The position numbers were made by a program, and so were the translations under genes. Under the pieces are notes generated by a model. The model was not told the origin of the DNA. It did no database searches and worked only from the letters and a program-made list of their open reading frames with translations. From Acanthosepion esculentum (taxonomy: Eukaryota; Mollusca; Cephalopoda; Sepiida; Sepiidae): a stretch of DNA of 64,000 bases. Positions 46,320 to 58,679 of this stretch are shown here, in pieces (within the stretch, counting starts at the first letter, position 1; every line of letters begins with the position of its first letter). The stretch covers positions 517,729 through 581,728 of the forward strand of contig OZ038511.1 of NCBI GenBank assembly GCA_964036315.1, written 5' to 3'.

Positions 46320-46700
46320 ATTTTATGGAAACTGAACTCCTGATTAGTCAAGTGCAGGATTACATCATGACCGTCTTTACCCTAACTGCAGGATTCATGC
46401 TTATTTTAAACAAATTGAATCCTTCATCAGTCAAACACAGAAGTAACAACATGACTACCTATTGTAAATTAATTCAATCATTGTTTAGTTAAACACAGGA
46501 CAAAGATATAATGTTCTAGACTCTGAGTGATATATACCTATATGTTAAACTAATCCAGTCCTTTAGCCAAATGCAGGAGTAACAACATGACACTCCCACA
46601 CAGGCTTCATCAGTCAAGTGCAGAAATGATATTCTAGCCCCTAAGACGATGACACACTTTCATTTTAAAATAATTAAATCTGTCAACTGCAGAAATAAAC
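46320..46700 (+). repeat. Degenerate tandem repeat, unit about 90 bp
   Basis: A motif of the form TAA(A/T)(C/T)(A/T)AAT(C/T)CA(G/A)TC, then AGTCAA(A/G)(C/T)(A/G)CAG(A/G)AGTAACAACATGAC recurs at about 46410-46460, 46470-46510, 46545-46595 and 46605-46690 with substitutions and indels. Confidence 0.5.
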
Positions 46701-46817
46701 CTCAGCCTATTATTGTATTTTTGTTAATATTTAAATTTTTATAATTAAAATGACTAGTCAGCATGTAAATATTTCAAAGGAAGTTCAGAAAAAGCCATAT
46801 GAAAAGCAAAGCATATC

Positions 46818-46821
<4 letters not shown>

Positions 46822-46856
<35 letters not shown>
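46822..46856. repeat. (GT)n microsatellite
   Basis: About 17 GT units. The 76-codon open frame across it is a C/V-rich translation. Confidence 0.97.
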
Positions 46857-46863
<7 letters not shown>

Positions 46864-47089
46864 ATTAACATTTGCAAATGGTTCAGAAAGCATGAAACTG
46901 TCTATGAAAAGAGAATTTTCAACCAATTGCTGGCCGGTTTCCTGGATATTAAAAAACACTTCAAGTTTTATCTATTGTAAACAGTTAAGTAAAAGACTTT
47001 GTAACATGTCGTAGTGACTTGATTAAGAAATGCCTGCTCTTCTACACCAAGCAAACAGGTCTCATTGTTTTACTGTTGAACTAACTCGA

Positions 47090-47335
47090 TCTAACCATAG
47101 TTCTAGTCTCATAGTTTCTATTTTCTTGCTTCTTTGCCAACTATGGTCTTCGAAAATGTAAATGCAATATCAACTGCCATCTTCTCTCTTCCTGATCCTG
47201 TTGTTTTATTCTCCTTTCTGCTCACTAAAATATTCTCATTCTCTTTCACTCACAGTAACCCCCGCCCCCCCCCAACCTTGTGTCTTCATGTCATCATCAC
47301 CTTGCTTAGGGTGAAATGATTAAAAAAAAACCAAA
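47090..47335 (+). repeat. CR1-like LINE 3' end fragment
   Basis: CTTTGCCAACTATGGTCTTC, then TGCAATATCAACTGCCATCTTC corresponds to the coding end at 58170-58230, and CACCTTGCTTAGGGTGAAAT then GATTAAAAAAAAA to the shared 3' tail. A CCCCCGCCCCCCCCC run interrupts it. Confidence 0.65.
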
Positions 47336-47869
47336 CTCCTTCACCACCCAGATAAGCGAAGCAGCTAGAGATCAAAAGACTCAATGACAACTGAAATTTC
47401 ATGCCATCTTCTTCATGTCAATAATGTTATATTTCCTGTGAGTAATGACATTTCCTAAATATATAAACCTTTTCCATATCTCAGATACTTATCCATTTAT
47501 GAAAACATTTGCAATATTAAGTATATTTACAATGAATCAATTTTAAATGCATTTTTTGCAAAATCTTTATTTTATAAAAGTAAATTGCAATTTTAAATTT
47601 TACTGCATTTATTGAATGCTTATTTATGATATTAACTGCAACTATGATGAATTATAAATGCAACATTTCTGATAAAAAGCATTTTATTAAAACATAAAAA
47701 CCTGTTACATATCCTCAAATGCACCTACAGAATGTTAAATCTGCAGAGTATTAAACCTGCAGAGTTTTCTTGATAACATTTTTGCAGATATTTCAAAATA
47801 CATGACAAATATACATCTGTTGAATACATGGCTGCAACATAAGAGCTGAAGCAGCAGAATTTTATTTTA

Positions 47870-49330
47870 AATGGCCCTACAGTCATTTCATTGTTGACAG
47901 ACAAGGTGAAGCTCTTTGCCTCAATCTTTACCAAAAAACGCAACATTAGATAACAAAAATCCAATACCTCCCTAATTTCTTATGTCTCACAGAGCACAAC
48001 CTCAGTAATATACTCATCTCAGCAAGAGAAGTCTCTAGACTTATCAAAAGCCTTGACCCCAAAAAGCCACTGGCCCAGACAAAATTGTAGTTGTTGTCCT
48101 TAAGAGTATCAATCCAGAATTATCCCTGATTCTAGCAAAGTTATTTAACCACTGCTTGAAAGAGAAATCTTTCCCAAGCATGTGGAAGGTGGCAAGCATA
48201 TACCTGGTCTTCAAGAATGCAGACAACTGATCTTCTCCCACCCAGTATAGACCCAGTATCATCAGTAAGCTCTTTGAGACCTTAATCAACAAGAAGTTTG
48301 GCAAGAACCTGGATAGGAACAACCTTCTGTGCGATGAGCAGTATGGGTTTCGATCAGCTCGATCCACTGCTGATATCCTCTTATAACTTGATGACACAAC
48401 TACCACAAGGACCATAACATTAGATATCTCAAAGGCCTTCAATAAGGTCTGGCACAAAGGTTTGGTGCACAAACAGCTCTCCAACTGTGGAATCACTTGA
48501 AGTATTTTCTCTATTCTAAAATAGGAAGGATTTTATAATAGAGAAAATACTTCAGGTAGTTATTAACAGACAGTCTATCAAGGCCCTGGCAGGCAACACA
48601 GGCATATCCCAGGTGTCACTTCTCGGACCAACCCTCTTTTTGATTTACATAAATGATCTACCTAAGAATATACTCCGATCATTTGTAAACATCTCTGCCG
48701 CTGATATGATGATATACAGGTGTACGTCTAAAAGCCTTGGTAGCTGACCTCCCTTCCGATCTAACAATAACTTTCCAGTGTGGAAAATAATGGCTGCTTA
48801 CATTCAATGCCTCTAAAAACAAACTGGTTACATTCCACTGCTGCCAGTCACAATGAACAGATGTCCCTTTGAGGAGGCCTCATCTCTTGAGAGGCTATTC
48901 GGCTTCAAACTCACACCTGACCTTGTGGAATTCCTATATATAATCAATTGCCAAAGATGCAGGTAAAATGATCAGCTCCCTGTACCACTTCAGTAAGTAT
49001 CTGACTCCTCACTCTAGCTTCTCTCTTTATAAGAACCAGATCAGAATGGAAATAGAGTACTGTATCTCCTGATTCCACCAGGTCAGACTTTTATTTGCTA
49101 GGACCTGCTAGACCACTTACATAGTAGCAAACCATTCACATTCCTCCTGTATTCCATTGGTGAGAAGAAAGTTCCACTCAAACAGCTTCTTCCTGTGAAC
49201 CACTATGGCCCTATGGAACAGACTCACAAAAGGATGTTTCCCCAATTACTACAATCTTAACCTGTTCAAATCTAGAGTCAACCATTATTTTCCCCTCCTA
49301 TCCATATAATCTACCTCTTAGTGGCTGTTC
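47870..49330 (+). pseudogene. CR1/Jockey-like LINE reverse transcriptase remnant
   Basis: Plus-strand fragments in changing frames read SAREVSRLIKSLDPKKATGP-like text (48015), ILAKLFNHCLKEKSFPSMWK (48130), ISKLFETLINKKF (48260), LLCDEQYGFRSARSTADILL (48325), TLDISKAFNKVWHKGLVHKQ (48417; first catalytic D), then after a hairpin LLGPTLFLIYINDLPKNILR (48620) and a region where the FADDT box has become SAADMM. Later text corresponds to the RT thumb and ends near 49330. Stops and frameshifts are numerous; a 150-codon minus-strand frame at 48044-48496 is a shadow. Confidence 0.85.
48498..48554. repeat. Near-perfect fold-back hairpin inside the LINE
   Basis: TGAAGTATTTTCTCTATT (48498-48515) is the exact reverse complement of 48537-48554. 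A mismatch then six more pairs (TAAAAT/ATTTTA) leave a 7-nt loop. It lies between the LINE's QLSNCGIT and VVINRQS segments, replacing or duplicating part of the normal coding sequence. Confidence 0.9.
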
Positions 49331-49399
49331 ATAATTTGGTTGGTGTTCTTCTAAAATCATAAGATCCCATTTGTTTATTTTCAATGTAGGCCTGGACAG

Positions 49400-49580
49400 A
49401 TCATGTGTAACTGTACTTTGCATTTTCCAAGACTTTCTTACAGCAATTGTGGGCAGTTTTGAAAGAAGTAAAGGCCAGACTCCACTGCTCCTTGTGATAG
49501 ATTTTGAAATAATGGTTCCAGTGAGCTATGGCTGCAGCATATTCAGGGATGAACCAGGGCTGACTGTTTCGTTTTTGATG
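49400..49580 (-). pseudogene. CR1/Jockey-like LINE fragment, opposite orientation
   Basis: The minus strand reads PWFIPEYAAAIAHWNHYFKI, then YHKEQWSLAFTSFKTAHNCC and KKVLENAKYSYT before a stop. This is the segment between endonuclease and RT in CR1/Jockey-like LINEs, which includes the normal PWFTPEC opening. It does not belong to the plus-strand LINE ending 70 bp away. The 104-codon plus frame at 49371-49685 is its shadow. Confidence 0.7.
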
Positions 49581-49699
49581 GAATTTTTTTTGGGGGGATA
49601 TCTGTTATTGCAGCTTAACCTGCTGAAGTATTTGCTAAATTGTGCATTGAATGAAAGAAATGTTATCAGTAGCAGTTTGTATTGACATCACTGAAGAAA

Positions 49700-52600
49700 T
49701 AGTACAACATAAAATTTCTGCAATTATTACCTTCTTCTAATTCATTAAAAATGGGCATACCATGATGAAAAAATGCCCCCAAAATTTATCATCAAAATCT
49801 TTGTCATTATTAAGAGGAAGAACCAAAGTATTTTTGATTATTTAAAAAATATTTTAATTCCTTTCTAGTGTGTGTGAAATTTTAAAAATCTTGTCTTGCA
49901 TCAGCAGGAGGACCAAAGATTAGTTAATGATTAGTACAGGAAATTTTAGCATCGTTTTGTGGTAAAAAAACACATTGATTTGGAAATTGTTGCAAAAATC
50001 AAATAGTCGTTGGATTTTAATGAAAGTTTTAGGACTTATTCACAAGTGAATTAAATTATTTTTGAAACTTTTTTAGAAAATTTGTTACCTTCCACTTACT
50101 TAATTTTATGAAATTTTGAGAAATTAAATTTATTCCCTTTCATATTTATACTAGTTAAACCAGAACTCATTTGAGAATTTAATTCATCAATTTTTTTGGT
50201 AAAACAGAAACACTATTAACTGAAAATTTGCTCTGAATTGTAAAATAAATGATGCAATGAAGCTAAGATGCTATTTAATTAGAAAAACTTTTAATTGCTT
50301 TTATAAATAAGATATATTAAGAAAACATTTTTTTGATGAATAATGAATTTTTACAGGAATTGTTTGCATTTTTAAAAAAAATTTTAATTAGAAAAATTTA
50401 TTAAGTTTTAAATCTTTTAAAATTCTGTATTAATTTCACCATCTTCGATAATATTATTAAGTAAAAACTATATTTACTAATCATAAATTGAAAATCTTAG
50501 TATAATTCATTAAACACCAATATTTTTAAAAGAATTTAAAATTTTTTTGTATATGCATAAATGTGTAGATTTTTGTAGATATGGACATCCATATATGAAA
50601 TTATTAAAATAAGAACAACAACTATAGAAAATTTAAAGCCAGAGTATCAAAAATTCAATGAAATATTAGATTATGAAGAATATTTTCCTAAATTCTTAAG
50701 ATTACAGAGTACTGAAAATGATATAAAAATGTGCTCACATTATATTCTACAAATACTGTCACAAAATACAAAACATTCAAAATAGAAACGGGTCAGACTA
50801 TATTGGAACAAATAAAGACCACATACAGAGCTTACATTTTTATGCTAAGCTAAGAATATGTAAACCTTGTTTCAGATGGCCCTAGGACCTGTGCTATCTG
50901 TAAGCCAAAGTTAGTGGCCTCGGATGCAGATACTTGAGAGATGTAAAAGGAAATCGAACATATACTCCATCCCACAAAAATATTTTTTTCTTATTTATCT
51001 TTGGGTAACAAACAAAAAAATTCAGTATTGACATGAAGAGCAAAGTTTCATATTTATTTTGGTCTCAAATGAATAAATGTTCTTCCACTAATAATTTCTG
51101 CTTTTCTATTAATATATTTCACTATATGTGTATAAAAATGAATCTATTTTACTTTTTCCTTAGAAACAAAATACAAGCAGTGTTCATTTTTAGAACTTGG
51201 GTTGTTTGTCAATTGTTTGTGAAGTCTCCTCCTGAAATTGGTCATTGTGTGAGAGTATCGCTTACAATTGGATCCTTTTGAAGTCCTTTGCTATTGTATT
51301 GAAAATAAGTCTTTTTGGCAACAAACCTGAGCATCACACATTTTATATATCTCATTTACTTTTAAATGTTTACTTAATCATCAACTTTAAACATATTAAT
51401 GCCTTTTTAGCGAATAAATGACATTTGTTGTTAGTAGTGAGGCTGTGATAATATATAAGAACCGAATTGTCATATGTTTTAGAGGCATTTTTTAAATGAG
51501 GATCTCCCACTAATATTCTTTTCACTAATGACCACAAATATATAGAATTGTGAAATGATTGACAGCATTATATATGGTAAATAGACATTAAGTCATGCAT
51601 ATGCTATCAAAATTATTTTTCATAAAAATAAGGATGTCAAAATTTTATGAAAAAAAAAAATTAAAATGTTGGAATTTTGTAAAAATGAATATAGAAATTA
51701 TTTTAATAAAAAAGACAATATTAAAATTGTATTAATAACTAAGAAAATGTTGAAATTTAGTAAAAATTAAAATAAAATTATTTTTAATAAAACAGATAAT
51801 ACTGTATGAATAACTAATTAAGAAAATTAGAATGTTACTGAGATGGTTTCTCTGATGGTTTATAAAAAAAAGCAAAAAAAAAGAGAATAAAAATTGGTTA
51901 AATAAAAATTGGTTGAAGAAAAAAAAAAGGCTCAAAACTAAATTTTATAAAAGTTATAAAAACCTGTCAAAATGAAGCTAGGCATCATGTGGCAAAAATT
52001 TACAGAGGATAGGTTCAGATTTTATGTCAAAACTCAGCTGGATTTGAATGAAAATGAGCACAGTTTGATTTGATAGAGATTCTCAAGTTTTTATCCAGTG
52101 GACATAAAATATATATTCCCCCTAACAACTTGGATTTTAATTTGGTTAGAGTTACTTGTTTGCTATATAAGAAGGCAAACTTTGATTACAAATGAAAACG
52201 GAAACCGATTACACCCAAGCAAGAAAGCTGTGATCTGGGACGAAAAAAGATGAATCAGATGTGAAAGCTGTGATGATGAAAGACTGTTGCCACAGAACCA
52301 GAACCAGAAATGAAAGTATCACTACAAGTGATAAAACTGTGATCTGGGATGATAAAAGGCTACTACTACTACAACTACTACTACTGTTTTAGTTGAAGAA
52401 ATAAAAGAACCCTTAAAAACCAATGAGAATTCTCTTTACTTAGAATGTATTTTCTAAACCTATAAGAATTTATCTCATATTTAATATTTCCTGTTCTGAA
52501 ACCATGAATATTCTGTCTAAAGGCCCCATTGAACCAGCTTCACTTGAGGTAGGTCAAACTTTTCTCATCCTTTTTGACTTTCATTCTTTGAACCTTCAAC

Positions 52601-53490
52601 ATTTTTCAGTTGTGAACTTTTAATTGTTCTAAAAGAATGTTAAAATTCTTTTGTTGTTAAGGAAAAAAATTGTTTTTCATGTATTGTTGTTTCCTAAGAT
52701 GAAACTGATTTGTATAACAAAGAGCTGTTAATCTGTCTTGATTGTTTCAGCTGCACAAGGGAAACTTTATGTAAAGCCTAAATTCTATCTTGTATAATTT
52801 GTATCTTATAAAAACATCTTTTCATATTAATGTTTATATATGTAACTATAAATTCAATTTATGATGAATTTGAATGTTATTTTCTTACAGCTTAATAAAA
52901 ATAATTCCTCACATCTGTTATTTTAAATATTTAATTAAAACAACTTTTTATATATTATTCTCAACCACCTTGTGTTGTTGTTTATACATAGCACCAGTGA
53001 TGTTAAATTTAGCCCTTTTCTAGTTTTGTTTTTATTTAGTTCCAACATGAAAATCTGGCGCTAAGATCTAACCCAAGTTCTTTTCAAAATTGTTCTAGTT
53101 CATTATATTGAATTTTATTATAGCAGAAATTTCTCATTAAATTAAAACAAAAAAGTCTACATTTTTTTAAATTAGTAAATGATAGCAAATCTTTGGATAC
53201 AATATCTGAGAAAAATCTTGTTGATGAGTAACTGATAGTTTAAAGAAATTCATAACTTGGCTGTCTTGTATCCCAGTGTCCATTTGTAAGGTGATTGGTA
53301 AAAATTCCTAGTAATGTACAACATAAAAAATTATAACTTTAGCTTTTATGTCGGAAGAAGATCATGTTTTTTGTTGTTAGAGAAGATTTTCTCAAAATAA
53401 ACACTGGAATCCATTGATTTTATCATTTTGGCACATCACTAATTTTTTAAAAATTTTTGTATTTATTTTTAAGAGATGAATTTTCTTGAA
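49700..53490. other. AT-rich region without recognised genes
   Basis: Very AT-rich with many A and T runs. Near 52210-52390 a CTGTGATCTGGGA(C/T)GA motif occurs twice, followed by an ACT/CTA trinucleotide run (52363-52385). I find no coding motif; the open frame 51033-51281 has none. Confidence 0.4.
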
Positions 53491-53499
53491 ATCTATTTG

Positions 53500-53870
53500 C
53501 TGCCTCCCTTCAGGATATAGGCAATAATGGCTCTCCACAACTTTCTATCTTGTGTGGCTCTTAGCTGCTTTTCTCCTTTTGCTAAGCCCCCACTCTCCAT
53601 TCTGCCATCCATTCACACAAACTCACCAGGTAAGGGGTTTGCTGCCTTCCCCTATCTCTCTTGCTCTCAATATGGGCCTGTGAAGGTTAAGTTTTCCAAG
53701 CTGTCTTTCCTCATTATATGCCCAAGGAATTTCATCCATCTTCTCCTGATTTTGAGTATAAGTGTTCTTTCTGTTGCCATTTTCTTTAAAACTTCCCTGT
53801 TTCTTACTTGTTCTGTCCGTGGAATTTTTGGTATCTTTCTGTAGAATTTCTGCTGCTTCTAGTTTTTTTT
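53500..53870 (-). mobile_element. RTE-like LINE 3' fragment
   Basis: CTTCAGGATATAGGCAATAA then TGGCTCTCCACAACTTTCTA is the reverse complement of the 3' coding end at 27540-27590. The antisense text KLSFLIICPRNFIHLLLILS then FKTSLFLTCSV parallels KPSFLIMCPRNFNCLLLMLS from the antisense of 27184-27444. The 105-codon plus-strand frame is that antisense reading, not a gene. Confidence 0.8.
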
Positions 53871-53879
53871 TTATTCATC

Positions 53880-54760
53880 CTGATGGAAGAGAAAAAAGTT
53901 TACAAAATATTTTCAATACAGATTATTTTTACACACACTGAAATATCTGATACCATTACTGTCACTGATTAACTGACAGACATGTTAACACGAAATCATA
54001 GAGTTCCAGTAGACTAGAGTCTATTTTGTTGACATTCTTCTGAGATGTTGATCCGTAAAATCAAACGACATATCTACAGTCTGACTCTTTTCTGCAGAAT
54101 AGCTGTTGTTGTTGTTTTAAATTGAAGTTGGTAATTATTGGTGGGTAGGGACACAAGTTGCTCACCTTGCCTTCAGCACGAAATAGTCTCGTACCAACCA
54201 TGAATAGTCTAAGAAGCAAAGTAATGTTAAATTGTTAATCAAAACAAATTGAGCTAATTGAATTAGCTCTACCTGAGCCACCATTTCTGAGAGTCGTTGC
54301 TCTGAAAGACCAAAATAAAATTTGTTGTTGACACTGGAACTAGTGTTGCAGATGCAAAAGCATTTATTAACAAACTAAGCAAAGAGAGGGCATAAAATCT
54401 CTTATTCTGAGTTTTTGAATGGCACAAACAAAAAACACAAATACTCTTATACTAGTGTGAAATTTACATAGAAATAATTATTTTTTATAATAACAAAAAT
54501 ATTTTTTGCAACATACAAATTTTACAAATTATAATATAGACCTCGCACAAAGTTTCTCTTGAGTGCCTCAAATTATCAAGACAGGTTAACAATTCTTTCA
54601 AATACAAATCACTTTTTTTGTTAGTCCAAGTAAAGCAAAAGTTTTCCTTAACATAGGAATTTTTACAAGTTTTCTTTCAAGCAACAGTTCATATAAACCA
54701 ATTTCTTAATTGCAAAAGAAATTTACTTTGAAAAGTTCAAAAGTAAAATATCACTGTTTT

Positions 54761-54791
<31 letters not shown>

Positions 54792-55980
54792 TATATATAT
54801 AAACCACTTAGCTTCATTTAGGCAGTTTCTTTGAAAAAGAAACTGGGTTACTAAATTTCTAATTTTCTTAATTAGTTTTTAATACTATTTATTATTATGA
54901 TTTTTAATATATTATTTACTATATTAATTTTTACACGTTTTCAACATTTCATTTTTCTAGTATAAATTTAATATTATTGTTTTTATTAAAAATAATTTTT
55001 ATCGATTCTGTTTCTTGCTTAACTAAAAGCAGTGGCAGCCAAGATGTTCATATGTAAAAGACAAATGTCATTGCAGAGGTAAAAGGAAATGGAATGAATT
55101 TCAACATCGAGATCTTTTCTTGTATTTTTATACAAACTAATAAAGTATTAACAAAAAGAGAGAAAGATACACTAATGAGTCTTCAGATAAAAATGGAGGA
55201 AAGGCATTAAACATAGCTGTTAGGAAAAGTGTGTGTCATACGAACTTGTGTTTATTTGTGCGGAAGTTGAGTCATAAATCACCAGGGGAAAGATATTGTC
55301 CCCAGCCAGTACGAGTCCTATGCTGGTGTTTCTACCTGCTGCATACTTGGTTGAAACAAAGAAAAAGAGGAAGATATTTTTGTACTTAAACAGTGCCACG
55401 TAATGGCACCTTAGCAGATCAAGTAGGGGTAATCTCCGCATAAGCATTTCTGTAATGAATGAAATTGTTTTGATCCAATTCCAATCTCATCTGCTAGTGG
55501 TGAGAAAATGTCAAGGACAAACAAATACTGAGATTGAAATTCTTTGTTTGAAAAGATCTTTCCAACGTATGTGCTGATATCTCTAATCCTTTATAGGGAT
55601 TTAATTTTTTACAACATTTGGCTTATAAAACAAAAAACTGTAAAAATAAAAACTACTCGAGACAATATTACAGAAAGAAAGATTAAATGCAACTCCATCA
55701 CAGATAAATTTAATTGTTAACAATGTTATTTTTCTTCCATTTATAATTAATTAATAAGAAAATATCCAAGAGTTTCATCTCCTCATAGAGACACAACTGG
55801 AATCTACTGTGAAGTTTTTTTGCAAGATAGATGTAAGAAGCCTTACTTACCAAAACCAGACAAATTTCTTCAGAAAAATCTAAAGCAGCTGAAACAGAAT
55901 TAAAAAAAACAACTTCAGAATTCCAAAGTGAATAGACAAGTTTTCTGTATCTTATTTCAAAATCTGATGGTCATTACTGA
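53880..55980. other. No recognised gene; (TA)n
   Basis: A (TA)n run lies at 54763-54801. A 75-codon minus frame (55220-55447) in locally less AT-rich sequence shows no motif I can name; a repeat fragment or exon cannot be excluded. Confidence 0.35.
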
Positions 55981-56039
55981 TACTTTATTGCAAAAAGTGG
56001 TTGATATTCAATACCAAATATGAACTGATTTGTCTCTAA

Positions 56040-56310
56040 AATAAGTTCAGCTCAGCCCCCAATAAAAGCACATCCAAATTACATGCCTAATGTAGCAAGA
56101 ACTAGACCATTTAAACTGAATATAATTACATGTCTTTTGGATTAAAAAATGTGTCAGCATCATTTCAAAGCTTTATGGACAAAATAATTGCTAATGAGCC
56201 ATGAATATTTTGATGATACCTTTATATTTAATGAGGCTGGAAGAACACATATAAAAGAGTATTAAGAATTTTAAATAAAAATTTGAAAATTTCTTTGAAA
56301 ATATAAAATC
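56040..56310 (+). pseudogene. Ty3/Gypsy reverse transcriptase fragment
   Basis: The plus strand reads MSFGLKNVSASFQSFMDKII (from about 56110), the RT palm lead-in usually seen as PFGLKNAPATFQRLMD, then a broken EYFDDTFIFNEAGRTHIK, where the YxDD box appears as YFDD. Stops and a frame change are present. Upstream and downstream parts of the element are not recognisable. Confidence 0.65.
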
Positions 56311-56554
56311 TGTTTTCTTTAATTATTCAGTACTGAAATGGGCATCTTTAAGAATATGGCACAGTAACTTCATAATGTCGCTTCCCTTGCTTACCTTCAA
56401 TCTCAAGTCTACTCATATAATTATCAGTTGATCACTAAAAGTAGTCAGGATATGGTTTGTGCAACATTACACCAAATGATAGATGAGATTTAATGTTTTT
56501 ATACGACAAAAATTCCTTCAAAAAGTCGTGCAAAAAAGCCAAAAGAAAGGACGA

Positions 56555-56710
56555 AACATCATTTGCAAGAAAATAGACACATGGTTATTAGCAAAAGGAA
56601 CAGATCAACATGCAAATTGGAGCAACTAAAATGAAACTGGTATAATAATTTAAATATCTGGAAAGTGTTTTAACGGGATGGAAAGTGCAACTGTGAAATC
56701 TGAAAGTGCA
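56555..56710 (+). mobile_element. RTE-like LINE internal fragment
   Basis: ACATGGTTATTAGCAAAAGG, then ATTTAAATATCTGGAAAGTG and TTTTAACGGG match 26935-27060, where the LINE encodes VISKK... and FKYLGSVLTE. The fragment is internal, so it was rearranged after insertion or cut by later events. Confidence 0.65.
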
Positions 56711-56989
56711 TTGCAGATCACAAACCACTTTTCAAAATGTAATCACCAGCAACACGTACTTGTTCTTACTAAGCACATTTCTCACATATCATATAGTACA
56801 GGTGGTCATAACATAATAGCTAATTTTATGTCTCAAGGAGATGTATGGAATTTACCAGAATTCATTGAGGTACAGTCTAATAATGAAGAATTCAAATCTC
56901 TTACTAAATTAAAGAGTTTCAGTGTTAGCTAATAATTCTAACTTGAGATGTGTCCACTTCTTTTCAGAGAACATTCATCTCAAATCCTT

Positions 56990-58380
56990 TGTATAATCAT
57001 TTTTAATAGCCATCTGATCTTTCTATTGAACTATTAGCCTTGTAACTCTTTTTGGCAAAGTACTAGAGGTACTCACAATTAGTTAAGAATCTCACATTGC
57101 AGAGTATTCTTGCTTCTCTAGGTCAATTGCTGATATATTAAAGGTTACTGTTGCAACAGTCTATCAAGCTTTAGATAAGAATGGTGAAGAATAGTTGTTG
57201 CTTTGGATATCTTGAAGGCATTTCACAAGATTTGGCATGCTTGTTTTCTACACTAGTTTGAAAGATTATGGTATTTCTGGATGAATTTTTGAACTGTTTC
57301 AATCTTCCTAATAAAATTGCATAATGAAAGGTGTCTTGAATGGCCACTCTTCTAGATTTATTTTGCAGGTGTGTTTTAGAGCTCTGTTTTTTGAACTTAT
57401 GTTGTTCTTAATTTTCATCAGCAGCCTTCCTGATGCTATCTGTGATGATGATGATGATGATGATACAAGGATTTACTTCTATCTTAAGAGTATGTCTGAT
57501 TGGTTCGATAAGTTTAAATTGGCAGCTCATCTCAGAAATGAGCTACAATCTGTTGTTAACTGAAGCAAGAAAAGATTTTAATGTCTCCAAAACAATTCTG
57601 CTCTTTTTAATCATTTCAGTGAACTTTTTGTTGTATTCCATCAGCATTTCTGATGCTAACCTCCTTGCGACTTCTCAGTCTAACATTTTCTGCTGATATG
57701 GAAAGATTATTTTGAATCAATTGCTAGGTCTGCTGCTAGGAAAGTTGGTTCACTGTGTCACACATGATAATTTTCATGCCAGAAACTACCTTATACTTTT
57801 ATAAATTAACCATTTGCCTATGCATTGAATATTGCTGCCACATCTGGTTTGGTGCTTCTGCTATGTATTTAGAGATTCTTTATAAAATACAAAGAATAAT
57901 ATGCAATGTTATTGGTCCTGATTTGGGATCTCAGTTTTAGTCATTTTTCCACCAGCATAACATCACTTAGTTGTGCCTTTTCTATAAATATTTCCATGGT
58001 AATTGTTCTGATCAGCTTTCCTCTTTGGTACCTAGACTTTATGAATTTAAGCACAGTACTAGATGGTGGTAAGGTTTCTTCATCTTACAGTTTAAATGGC
58101 TAAATATGACCCTAAGTTCTATGCTAACAGTTTCTTCTCTTGCACTTCTTGCTTGTGGAACTCTTCTGGCTTCTTGCTTTCCTGTCAAATTTGATCTTCA
58201 AAAATTTAAATGTAATTTCAATCATTATCTTCTGTTTTCTTAAATCTTGTTCTTTTATTGTTCTCTTCTTCAATAGTGTTCTCTTATTCTCATATTCTCT
58301 CTCACTCAGTAATTGCCTTGTGTCTTAGTGACTTTATTGCCTTGCTTGGGATGAAATGATTAAAAAAACAACAAAAGAAC
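56990..58380 (+). pseudogene. CR1/Jockey-like LINE, 3' half, decayed
   Basis: Plus-strand fragments correspond to DQYGFRSSRSTADIL-like text (57090-57135), FHKIWHAC-like text (57215), KDYGISG (57262), VLNGHSSR (57330), LIFISSLPDAICDDD (57410; normally FINDLPD), DWFDKFKLAAHLRNELQSVV (57493), ISDANLLATS (57645), then CIEYCCHIWFGASAMYLEIL and KIQRIICNVIGPDLGSQ (57810-57940), the thumb and C-terminal part. A coding end near 58200 (FKNLNVISIII) leads to a 3' tail GTGTCTTAGTGACTTTATTG and TTGGGATGAAATGATTAAAA. A GAT trinucleotide run (57440-57466) lies where the catalytic FADD box should be. Confidence 0.85.
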
Positions 58381-58499
58381 TTCATTCATTGTTTCATTCT
58401 GGTATTGGATCAAAGTTAGTAATCTAGTAATAATGTGTATATTGCCAACAATTAAAATTAATAAACATACAAAATCTCTCATTCAAAAATTTTAAACTG

Positions 58500-58670
58500 T
58501 ACATATAGATATTCTCAGACCCTTTCTTTCTATCCATTATGATTCAAACTCTGTTCTTTTTAGTGTCTTTTTCTTCAATGTTTCTTAGTTTTCTTTGCTT
58601 TCCGTAACTCCTGGCATCTTAGTGGCTTTATTCCCTTGCTTGGGGTAAAATAATACAAAAACCCCCATAA
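58500..58670 (+). repeat. CR1-like LINE 3' tail, second copy in tandem
   Basis: GGCATCTTAGTGGCTTTATT and CCCTTGCTTGGGGTAAAATA repeat the tail that ends at 58380, about 250 bp further on in the same orientation. Confidence 0.65.
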
Positions 58671-58679
58671 AAATATCTT

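Larger units (their letters stand above)
43420..47090. other. No recognised gene; local repeats
   Basis: Contains a diverged direct repeat (45119-45195 and 45443-45515), a degenerate tandem repeat (46320-46700) and a (GT)n run (46822-46856). Open frames such as 44589-44795 and 45850-46080 have no domain I recognise. Confidence 0.4.

Noticed and set aside
48044..48496. A 150-codon minus-strand open frame
   Set aside because: It is antisense to the plus-strand LINE reverse transcriptase, whose motifs are unmistakable.
53527..53844. A 105-codon plus-strand open frame
   Set aside because: It is the antisense reading of the RTE-like LINE 3' fragment and aligns with the antisense of 27184-27444.
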